A stretch of 48,455 bases of DNA. Origin: CAZHLD01 sp964533185 (lineage in GTDB: Bacteria; Acidobacteriota; Terriglobia; Acidiferrales; UBA7541). Positions 32,473 to 39,915 of this stretch are shown here, one piece after another. Numbering within the stretch: the stretch's first letter is position 1; the number at the start of each line of letters is the position of its first letter. Below the pieces are notes generated by a model. That model made no database searches. It saw nothing but the letters and a program-made list of their open reading frames with translations, and was not told the origin of the DNA. The position numbers were made by a program, and so were the translations under genes. The stretch is from positions 1 to 48,455 of the forward strand of contig CAZHLD010000016.1 in NCBI GenBank assembly GCA_964533185.1. The letters are read 5' to 3'.

Positions 32473-35025
32473 TCAGATCTCCCCAATACTCGGTTGTTCA
32501 AGCGTGCGTGGGATCGCATGGCTGGCTGCACCTTTCTCGATTTCAAGGGGACGGAGCAAGGTAGCCATAGCAGCGGCGCATTGTTGGAGCATCCACACGG
32601 CAACCAGAATCGCAGTCAGTCCGAGAAGGGAGGAAGCAACCCAGGCATGATCAATTTCAGCCGCGACTGCAAGGGTGGAAAAGAGCAGGACAAGCAATAT
32701 CCCGGTGGCGGAGGATCTGACCCACACACGAAACCGAACTAACTGGCGACCCGATCCGTGCTCTTCCACCGCCATGAGCAAGCGCGCTGCCCCCAGCATG
32801 CCGCGGACCTCGAGGTCCCAGCGGTCGAAGTCACCGCCTCGGAATACACATGTGCGCTCGGCTCGCAGAAAAGATTCGATGGATTGAAGTCTCTCGTTGG
32901 GGTCGCGCCAGTGCGTGGTCCATATTGCGAATTTGCGCAGCCAAGGCACGACGAAGAAGGCTGGGAAGCGTCGCCGCCACGGAGTGAGGCCAGAACTGAG
33001 GCGACCGCGGAGGCGCGCCAGAGGCTGTAGCATGTGCAGAAGCGCAGTCAGAGCGCGCATCATCATCAGGCCAATCCGAGATCGAGGCGCACTGGCGAAT
33101 TGCGCCCGAGCCGCACTCAGACCAGATTGAAAAAGGAGGGCACCGACCGCAGCTGCGAGTAATGGGAGGGCAAAACGAAGAGGGTCCCAGAGCTTGCCAA
33201 GTACAGAAAGTGCGGCGAGACTGAAGATGAGCAAGTACCACTCGGGCATCAGGGGCAGCGAGGAGAGTTCGCCCCGCGCGGGCTGGTAGAGGGATTGAAA
33301 CGGAGCGCAGCCCCACGTGCCTTGGTAAATACGGCCCCGGCTCCAGCGCATCTTGAGATGTCCGTTGCCATAGACCCTGCCACCCCAAGTGAGGTGGCCG
33401 ACTGCGTTGTATTTTTCTGGCCACTTGGACTCCAATAGAGCCTCAGCCTTGCCATATCCTCTTTGCTGCTTCCAATACGCACGTACTGACTTGCGTCGGT
33501 GGTGCCAGACCATGGCAGCGGGGCTAAACCCCAGCTTCAGTCCGCGTTGCTGAAGTCGCCAGCACACATCCACATCGTCGCCAGCCACGCGGAACTGAGG
33601 GTCGAATCCCCCTATGCTATCCAGGGCGGACGTTCGAAATGCCATATTGCAGCCGGGGATGTGCTCCGCTTCATGATCGGAGAGGAGAACATGGATGGGA
33701 CCGCCCGGTGCATTGGCCACACAATCGGCGATGCGCCCGTCACCGGGCGGCGCGATGTTCGGACCGCCAATTGCGGCGTACTCCGTGGTTAAGAAGGTAG
33801 AAGCGAGATAGGTTAACCACTGCGGATCAGGGTAAGCGTCGTCGTCCAAGTACGCAATGATCTCACCAGAGGCTGCCTGCAAGCCGGTATTCCGGGCATT
33901 GCTGAGCCCACGATTCTCGGTTCTGATGACCCGGAAGCCGAAGTGACGCGCAATCTCTGCTGTGGCATCACTCGACCCATCGTCGACAAAGAGGATTTCG
34001 CAGTTCGGATAATCGAGTTTCAGCAAGCCTTCGCAGCAGTCTCGGATGGTTTGCGCCCCGTTGCACGAGCAGATCACTACCGAGATTCGAGGCCACGGCA
34101 GCCCTCGTGGGAACGGAACCTCGGTGAATGCATCGCGGACGGCTGCTAGGGCCGGCTTCGGCGCCCGGTCCCGTCCCGTGATACCAAATTCCCAGTCATC
34201 GACGTCACGCCCAGCGTTGTACCATTCGTCAGTCCAGGAAAATACGAACGCGCCCGCGCAACCCCCAGCGAACGAAGTTCGAATCAGCCAGTTGAGTACG
34301 CGAGCCTGAGTTTCTGTGCTGTGTCGGAGGCAGTCTAGCCCGACCTCACTCATAATCAGTGGCCGTTCGCCGCTGATGTTTTGCAAGCGCGCCAGATAGG
34401 CCGCAAAGCGTTCCTGAGACTCGAGATAAACGTTGAAGCAGACCAGGTCCAAGAATGGAAGCTGCAGATATTCGGTGGAAGGATAGTTCACATAGGTGAC
34501 GAGAGCGCCGGGATCTTCGGATTTTACAACTTTGTAGAGCCTCTCCAGATATCGTTCGACCTTTCGCCTCCCGTGCCAGCGCACGATGGGTGCTGGAATC
34601 TCATTACCGAGCGCATAACACAAGAGAGCTGGATGTCCCGCACAACGGCGCACCTTGGCGCGCACGAGCCCCTCTATATCCGGCGCGCCCTTTCTGTCAG
34701 TGAGGAAGCCAATATAGCGGTCTGCAGAAAGGCAAACCATGACACGCAGACCGTGGCGCTGAGCGGCGTCGAGGAACCAGCGCGGAGGTGTAGCGTAAAG
34801 TCGGATAGTGTTGATCCCATTCGCCACAATCTGCGCAAAATCTCGCTCGATCGCTGCCTGGTCGTGAAAGTCATTTCCGCTTGCATCGGGGCGAAAGGGT
34901 CCATACGTGATACCCCGGACGTAAAACTTCTCGTCGTCAACCCAGATGAATTTTCCTTGTACCCTGGGGCGGAGATTTACCCCATAAGGTGGCAACGACA
35001 GTGAGCGGGCTGGGACCCCCATCAA
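32473..35025 (-). CDS. Glycoside hydrolase-GT2 fusion membrane protein
   Basis: An 850-residue fusion. Residues about 20-300 form a TIM-barrel glycoside hydrolase of the GH2/GH5-like type: FYVRGITYGPFRPDASG, INTIRLYATPP, acid/base Glu142 in ALGNEIPAP, nucleophile Glu227 in LIMSEVGLD and FSWTDEWYN. Residues about 313-560 form a GT2 domain: ISVVICSCNGAQTIRDC, LFVDDGSSDAT, the metal site AYLDDDAYPDP and GDDVDVCWRLQQRG. The C-terminus has several hydrophobic helices (WYLLIFSLAALSVLGKLW, ALPLLAAAVGALLF, ATGILLVLLFSTLAVAA). Combining glycan synthesis with a hydrolase or transglycosidase in one chain suggests polymer-length control or transfer. It is followed by the TonB gene. The relic near 28.2 kb is its homologue. 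Confidence 0.85.
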   Translation of the reverse strand: MMGVPARSLSLPPYGVNLRPRVQGKFIWVDDEKFYVRGITYGPFRPDASGNDFHDQAAIERDFAQIVANGINTIRLYATPPRWFLDAAQRHGLRVMVCLSADRYIGFLTDRKGAPDIEGLVRAKVRRCAGHPALLCYALGNEIPAPIVRWHGRRKVERYLERLYKVVKSEDPGALVTYVNYPSTEYLQLPFLDLVCFNVYLESQERFAAYLARLQNISGERPLIMSEVGLDCLRHSTETQARVLNWLIRTSFAGGCAGAFVFSWTDEWYNAGRDVDDWEFGITGRDRAPKPALAAVRDAFTEVPFPRGLPWPRISVVICSCNGAQTIRDCCEGLLKLDYPNCEILFVDDGSSDATAEIARHFGFRVIRTENRGLSNARNTGLQAASGEIIAYLDDDAYPDPQWLTYLASTFLTTEYAAIGGPNIAPPGDGRIADCVANAPGGPIHVLLSDHEAEHIPGCNMAFRTSALDSIGGFDPQFRVAGDDVDVCWRLQQRGLKLGFSPAAMVWHHRRKSVRAYWKQQRGYGKAEALLESKWPEKYNAVGHLTWGGRVYGNGHLKMRWSRGRIYQGTWGCAPFQSLYQPARGELSSLPLMPEWYLLIFSLAALSVLGKLWDPLRFALPLLAAAVGALLFQSGLSAARAQFASAPRSRIGLMMMRALTALLHMLQPLARLRGRLSSGLTPWRRRFPAFFVVPWLRKFAIWTTHWRDPNERLQSIESFLRAERTCVFRGGDFDRWDLEVRGMLGAARLLMAVEEHGSGRQLVRFRVWVRSSATGILLVLLFSTLAVAAEIDHAWVASSLLGLTAILVAVWMLQQCAAAMATLLRPLEIEKGAASHAIPRTLEQPSIGEI

Positions 35026-35033
35026 CGCTCCCT

Positions 35034-35420
35034 TTATCTTTTCTCTTTAATCTGCAATCCAGACCCTAAACCTTCAACTGGGTCAGCGGCTGTTAGAAAG
35101 CACTGGGCTTCGGCTTGTTTCTCCTGATTCAGACGGAAGATCCTTTCTGATCCGCCGACGCGCCACTCGCTTAAGAAGCCTTGGGAGACCAACCAAATCA
35201 GGGCTTGCTGCGTTTCCCCCACGCTGTGGTGAATCGTTTCTTCGAGCAATCGCCAACGCACAACCCCCTCAAGGTTGTCGACCGCGCTAGGGTTTCGTAC
35301 GAAATAGCGCAGAATCTGCCGGGCCGTCTCGTCTTCGCTGCGGTAAGTCAACCACGACCTCCCCTGATTCGGTTGCGGGAGAGCACAGCACTGGCCAAAG
35401 GTTTCAAACGGCCGTCGCAT
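35034..35420 (-). CDS. Small winged-helix-like protein
   Basis: A 128-residue protein with an ATG start at 35420. The segment ETARQILRYFVRNPSAVDNL, VVRWRLLEETIHHSVGETQQ, ALIWLVSQGFLSEWRVGGSE, RIFRLN follows a helix-helix-helix-strand-strand plan, like a winged-helix domain of about 75 residues. It ends 8 bp before the hydrolase-GT2 start, so it is translated with it and may act as a local regulator. I could not assign a family. Confidence 0.6.
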   Translation of the reverse strand: MRRPFETFGQCCALPQPNQGRSWLTYRSEDETARQILRYFVRNPSAVDNLEGVVRWRLLEETIHHSVGETQQALIWLVSQGFLSEWRVGGSERIFRLNQEKQAEAQCFLTAADPVEGLGSGLQIKEKR

Positions 35421-35577
35421 TCATTTCATTCGGTTTGGAGGACGGGCAGTGTCGTGACCGAAGCCCCGCTGGGGCGCTGCTGCCGCACCCGTATCGGTCC
35501 GTTTGGGCAGGGAACCAGTTCACTTTGAAAGAGTTAGATAACTTTCCACTGGGTGGGACAGGAAGGGGCTTCTGCGG

Positions 35578-36951
35578 TCAAAAATCTCCCAGGGGCTGCA
35601 CGGTGCGAGGATTTATGTTCAGTTTTTTCACGAGACGTCCGAGTGTGCGGCGGTCCTTTCCAGCTTGGCGTGCCGCTCTCGTGATATTGCCGTTGCACTT
35701 GGCGAGAAGCTCTCCAACGTACTTTCGCTCGTACGCCTCAATCACTTTTGACCGGCCCTCTCGAAAAGACGCGTCCGGCATCGGCGGTTTACCTGCAGAG
35801 AGCGGTATCGAGAGGTGAGAAGGCAAGATCTGAGTGCCATCGGAGAATACAATGGCGCGCTGAATTACATTGAACAGTTCACGAACATTACCTGGCCAGT
35901 CGTAGCCCTGAAGTTTGTACAATGCGCTCGGGGAGAATGATTTTTGCTGTCCATGGGTCGATGCGCACAAAGATTTCAGGAAGTGGTGCGCAAGCACCGA
36001 AATATCTCCACAACGCTCTCGCAACGGGGGCAGGTGCAGCTGCAGCACGTTGAGTCGGAAATAGAGATCCGACCGGAAGGAGCCATCTCCAACTGCCGAT
36101 TCCAAGTTGTGATTTGTAGCAGAAATCACCTTGACATTAGCCCGGACAAATCGTTCTGCCCCCAACGGCTTGTAACTGTGATCTTCGAGGAAACGCAAAA
36201 GTTTGGCTTGAGCGGCCAGGGAAAGTGCATCAATGTCGTCCAGGAATAAAGTTCCCGCCTCGGCAATTGCGGCTAAACCCTTTTGGTCTCCGGCCGCATC
36301 GGTAAAGGCCCCGCGGGAGTGGCCGAAGAGTTCGTTCTCAAAGAGATGATCCGGAATGGCGCCGCACGCCACCGGAATGAAAGGGAAATTGCGTCGCTTG
36401 CTCAGATGGTGGATAGCCCGTGCGCATAATTCCTTGCCGGTGCCGGTCTCTCCTGTAACCAGTACTGGTGCATCTGCCGCCGCGATCAGCGGAATCCGTT
36501 TGACCGTGGGCAGGAAGGCGGAGTCGTTTCCTACGATTTGGGCTAGGCCCATTTGCTCGTTCAGCCGGTTGCGGACCGATTCAATGTCTTCTCCTTCCGC
36601 GCCGAGGAGCCGCGTCAAGCGGTGGCGCCACTCCTCGATGTGGACGGGCAGAAGGATGAAATCATCGGATATTTCCAAAGCGGTACGAAGGAGATCCGGC
36701 TGCGATTCGCTGGAGACGACAGCAAGAAGGGGTATGCTCATTGGATGTTCGCGCAGCCACTGAAAAAACCTCATCGCTCGGTCGAACTGCGAGGTTGCAA
36801 CAGCTACCACCAAATGTGCTGCGTAATGATGGAGTTGTTCAGGTAGGAACGAATCCCATGTGGTCTGTTGCCAGCGGAAACCATTTTCCCAGCTCAGGAG
36901 GGCACTGAGGTTGCCCTTGGGATCGTCGATCAGCAATAGCTTGTGCGGCAT
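35578..36951 (-). CDS. Sigma54-dependent enhancer-binding protein with degenerate receiver
   Basis: A 457-residue NtrC-class regulator. The first 115 residues look like a receiver (KLLLIDDPKGNLSALL), but the phospho-acceptor region reads AHLVVAVATS without Asp and the late Lys is missing (FILLPVHIEEW). The AAA+ domain is complete: Walker A TGETGTGKELCARAIH, ELFGHSRGAFTDA (sigma54-contacting GAFTGA loop with Asp for Gly), Walker B GTLFLDDIDALSL, and arginine finger FRSDLYFRLNVLQL. A Fis-type HTH closes it (GNITRAARQAGKDRRTLGRL). It lies upstream of the glycan cluster on the same strand and probably controls it, though I found no convincing -24/-12 element. Confidence 0.9.
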   Translation of the reverse strand: MPHKLLLIDDPKGNLSALLSWENGFRWQQTTWDSFLPEQLHHYAAHLVVAVATSQFDRAMRFFQWLREHPMSIPLLAVVSSESQPDLLRTALEISDDFILLPVHIEEWRHRLTRLLGAEGEDIESVRNRLNEQMGLAQIVGNDSAFLPTVKRIPLIAAADAPVLVTGETGTGKELCARAIHHLSKRRNFPFIPVACGAIPDHLFENELFGHSRGAFTDAAGDQKGLAAIAEAGTLFLDDIDALSLAAQAKLLRFLEDHSYKPLGAERFVRANVKVISATNHNLESAVGDGSFRSDLYFRLNVLQLHLPPLRERCGDISVLAHHFLKSLCASTHGQQKSFSPSALYKLQGYDWPGNVRELFNVIQRAIVFSDGTQILPSHLSIPLSAGKPPMPDASFREGRSKVIEAYERKYVGELLAKCNGNITRAARQAGKDRRTLGRLVKKLNINPRTVQPLGDF

Positions 36952-38126
36952 CTTCCCTCTTACGATTGGATTTCACCGGCCCCTTGCGCGCAGATTGCCG
37001 TCTTTCGAATACAGTCCGCTTCTCAAAGCAGAGTGCGTTTCCTTGATTCGATTTGTGGAAACAATGCTCACATTGGAGTTTCTATCCTTCAGATCGAAAC
37101 GAAATTGTGAGTTTCTTCCCGACAGGATCTTGGTGTACCGGAACTCTCCACCCTGAGATCCAACCCAGCCTTTCGGGGACGGATAGTCAGAAGTGCCCGC
37201 TCTCCTGGGGACGAATGGTAGGAGGTGTTCTCTATTCTAACCATTGAAGGCAAAAAGTCAAGTACAAAAACATGAACGGAATCCGCCTCAAAAGCAGCGG
37301 CGGCTTGCAGACATAGTAGTAATAGAACCAAGTTTTACAGTTCAGCATAAATGGGAGCGCCGACCATCCCTGACGAAGCTTCGGTCTGGACGTCCGGATC
37401 ACCCCTTTCCAGGCTGGACTGCGCGTCGTTCCTCAGGCATCTGGCGTACCAAAACAAATCCTTTGGAACACCATTCCCTCACTTAAAAGACCCTTGGAAA
37501 TTCAGCAGCTTCCAGCCCAGGAACGGTTAACCCTTTGATACGAACCTTGCCTTTGTCACGCCTGAGCCGAGGGCAAGTGCCTCGGCCGGCCGCCATTGGC
37601 TGTGGATCGGCGTAGAATTGCCCACCTTCGGACGTAAGGGCGCTCTGTACGCGAGATCGCGGCACAGATGGGTTGCGGCCGCAGCCTTGACCACAAAACC
37701 CTAGCGAATGGGGCATCCGCCCGCGTTGTGCCGACAGCGTTTTAACCAGCAGCCTTCACTGTCCACAAATCAGATGTTTCTTGCATACTTTAAGCTGGAT
37801 TTCGGGAACATTTTCAAAACTACGACGAAGCTCTTGTCCGCCTACAATGTAGTTCGAAACTAGGATTCTTGACCCTGGAACTACTTCCTGCATTGGTGAT
37901 TCACCTGCCCTGAACTAGCATCGCCGGTGCGACTTACGAAATGGATTGTTTCCGCGATCGTAAAACGCGCGGTGATTCTAAGAAGGGCCAGGCGGTGCGC
38001 GAGCTGGGAGGGAACCTGATTTTGTTTGCGGAGATGGCTGCCGCGCCGGAGAAGAAATAGCCACAGAAGCAGAGAGGGATTCTTCGGCCCGACATGAGCG
38101 GGCGGGCTTCAGAATGACTCGCCGGG
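36952..38126. other. 1.2-kb stretch with little coding content
   Basis: Apart from a promoter for the sigma54 regulator, I see no convincing gene. Two short frames, a 77-residue minus frame (37483-37716) and a 39-residue plus frame (37941-38060, ending AEMAAAPEKK), have no family features; the second could be the end of a lost gene. The composition is less GC-rich than the genes around it. Confidence 0.5.
37234..37261 (-). promoter_or_regulatory. Sigma70-type promoter upstream of the sigma54 regulator
   Basis: On the minus strand TTGACT (37261-37256) is followed after 16 bp by TAGAAT (37239-37234). It points toward the regulator start at 36951 with a leader of about 275 nt. Confidence 0.35.
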
Positions 38127-38477
38127 TTAGGGCGCGGCCGGCTCGTAACCGATGTCAGGTGCAGAGTAAATGGAGAGAAAGACGGCGTCTTCGGTGCCTT
38201 CGTTCACGGCGCCATGGATCTGATTGCGGGCGGCCACATCGAGCTGCCCGGCGCGCAGCGTTTGTTTCCGACCGTCGCCGAGGTAGTAGGTGAGCTCGCC
38301 ACGAAGCATCACCCAGGTGTCCTGCCCGCGCGGGTGTGTGTGCGCGGTGACTTCCTGGCCCGGGCGGACACCCCAAATGGCAATGCTGGAATGTTCGTTG
38401 ACGACCATCTCCGTGACGGTGGCTTCCTTCTCCGAAAAACGCACCCACTCTTCCGAGAAAAACACGCGCTGATCCAT
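38127..38477 (-). CDS. Cupin-domain protein
   Basis: A 116-residue single-domain cupin. Start at ATG 38477 with GGAGG at ideal distance; the longer frame to 38669 is not supported. The cupin motif 1 is visible as GQEVTAHTHPRGQDTWVMLR GE-like (two His, a Gln in place of the usual His or Glu) and motif 2 as GQLDVAARNQIHGAVNEG. It resembles small cupins with isomerase, sensor or dioxygenase-like roles; the function is unknown. It reads away from the purN remnant. Confidence 0.85.
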   Translation of the reverse strand: MDQRVFFSEEWVRFSEKEATVTEMVVNEHSSIAIWGVRPGQEVTAHTHPRGQDTWVMLRGELTYYLGDGRKQTLRAGQLDVAARNQIHGAVNEGTEDAVFLSIYSAPDIGYEPAAP

Positions 38478-38822
38478 GATCAACCTCCGTTCTATTGTTT
38501 GATGCACGCCAGTGCGCCGCGTCACAAGCGGGCCAGCGAGAATGGCGTGCGAAAGCCAACCGCTCCAAAAGGCGCGCAAGTGTTCTAATTTGCTGCGCCT
38601 ATGGTGAAGCGAATTGGAGTGCTGCTGAGCGGGCTGCTCAAGGCGAGAGATTGCCAAACCATTGAACATTTGTCGCCAATTCGCCAGCGGATAGAGTTCC
38701 GAAATCGTCCCCTAGCCTGGATTTTTCACGATTTTGCTGGTCAAAAAAGAAAGTATGCTCTAAAAGGTGCATGAACACTTGGTTTTTGCGAACCCAGCAT
38801 TCCCTTACGGAGCACCCATCGC
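38478..38822. other. Intergenic region with a gene-start remnant
   Basis: It lies between the divergent cupin and IS1380-like genes. It contains the beginning of a purN-like gene (listed separately) and otherwise no motif. Inverted ends of the insertion element could not be identified here. Confidence 0.4.
38601..38633 (+). pseudogene. First codons of purN (phosphoribosylglycinamide formyltransferase), truncated
   Basis: ATG 38601 begins MVKRIGVLLSG, the exact style of the PurN N-terminus, where the family goes on with RGSN. Here the frame continues with unrelated residues (LLKARDCQTIEHL). Only 11 residues match, so chance is possible. If true, a rearrangement near 38634, probably with the IS1380 insertion, removed the rest. 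Confidence 0.4.
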
Positions 38823-38834
38823 GTGGCACACTGT

Positions 38835-39836
38835 ATGCCACAGCTGAGCTTCTCCTTCTTTCGTCACCACCCCATCCGCGCGGATTTTTCTGGCGGGCAG
38901 ATCAGCAGTGACGCCGGTCTTCTGCCCTTGCGCGCCTTTGATCAGCGCCATGGACTCACTCGGGATGTGGCTCAGCGGTTGAGCGATCCTCGCGAGGACG
39001 AGCGCGTGCGGCATTCTACTCTCTCGCTTCTCCGCCAACGCCTGTACCAGATCGTCGCCGGCTACGAGGACGCCAACGATGCTGATCGCTTGCGTCATGA
39101 CTCGATCTTCCAGATCCTTGCCGACCAACCGTTAGGCCAAGCCTTGAGCTCACAACCCACCCTAAGTCGTTGGGAAAACGCGCCCTCCGCTCGCGAGATC
39201 GTCCACCTGAACGATGCTTTGCTCGATTGGTTTGTGCGCGTCTGTGGCCAACAGGTCCGGCAGTGCGGTGAGATTCTCTTGGATGTCGACTCCACCGACG
39301 ACCCAACCCATGGCCACCAACAACTCAGCTTCTTCAACGGCGCCTACAACCAGCACATGTATCATCCGCTGCTGATCTTCGAGCACCACACTGGCTGCCT
39401 GCTGGCGGCTCGACTGCGGCGAGGCAATGCTTCCAGTCCTGCCCGCATCGTGCCTCTGCTATTGCGTCTCGTGCCGCGTCTGCGGCGGGAGTTTCCGGGA
39501 GTTCGGATCCAGCTGCGCGCGGATGCCGGCTTTGTCCTGCCTCTGCTTTATGAATTCTGCGAGTTCTTCGGCATCCAGTACGTCATTGGCGTGCCCACGA
39601 ACCCGGCCTTCCAACGTCGGGCTGCCCGCCTGCAGCGCCATCTCGCTCGCCGCTATCGTCGCACCCGGCAACCCCAGCGCTCCTGTTCCAGTTTCCCACA
39701 TCGTGGCCAGCGCTGGTCGCGCCAGCGCCGCATCTGCTACAAGGCCGAACACACCGGAACCGGTACCAACCTCCAGGGCCGCGGCCGGGGACCCGCCGTA
39801 CTGAGCCGGCCTAGAAGTTTTCAGTCACGGTATTGA
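38835..39836 (+). CDS. IS1380-family transposase, C-terminally truncated
   Basis: From ATG 38835 the frame encodes a DDE transposase of the IS1380 group: IRADFSGGQISSDAGLLPLR, LTRDVAQRLSDPRED, IVAGYEDANDADRLRHD, catalytic Asp in LLDVDSTDDPTHGHQQLSFF, second Asp in IQLRADAGFVLPLL, and RICYKAEHTGTGTNLQ. Full-length relatives continue for about 100 residues or more with the third acidic residue; here the match ends near 39775, and the final 20 residues are unrelated. The copy is thus inactive. It lies directly before the UvrD-like gene and probably replaced its original upstream neighbour. Confidence 0.85.
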   Translation: MPQLSFSFFRHHPIRADFSGGQISSDAGLLPLRAFDQRHGLTRDVAQRLSDPREDERVRHSTLSLLRQRLYQIVAGYEDANDADRLRHDSIFQILADQPLGQALSSQPTLSRWENAPSAREIVHLNDALLDWFVRVCGQQVRQCGEILLDVDSTDDPTHGHQQLSFFNGAYNQHMYHPLLIFEHHTGCLLAARLRRGNASSPARIVPLLLRLVPRLRREFPGVRIQLRADAGFVLPLLYEFCEFFGIQYVIGVPTNPAFQRRAARLQRHLARRYRRTRQPQRSCSSFPHRGQRWSRQRRICYKAEHTGTGTNLQGRGRGPAVLSRPRSFQSRY

Positions 39837-39915
39837 ATCAACCTGTAATCTGGGTATGATAGCGGAGCTGGACGCCTTCGAGGGAAAAAGGAGTCGAGGG
39901 CGACGTCCGCGAATC

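Noticed and set aside
37483..37716. 77-codon minus-strand frame
   Set aside because: No ribosome site or family motif, and composition is not gene-like.
37941..38060. 39-codon plus-strand frame ending AEMAAAPEKK
   Set aside because: Could be the end of a lost gene, but too short and without motif to call.
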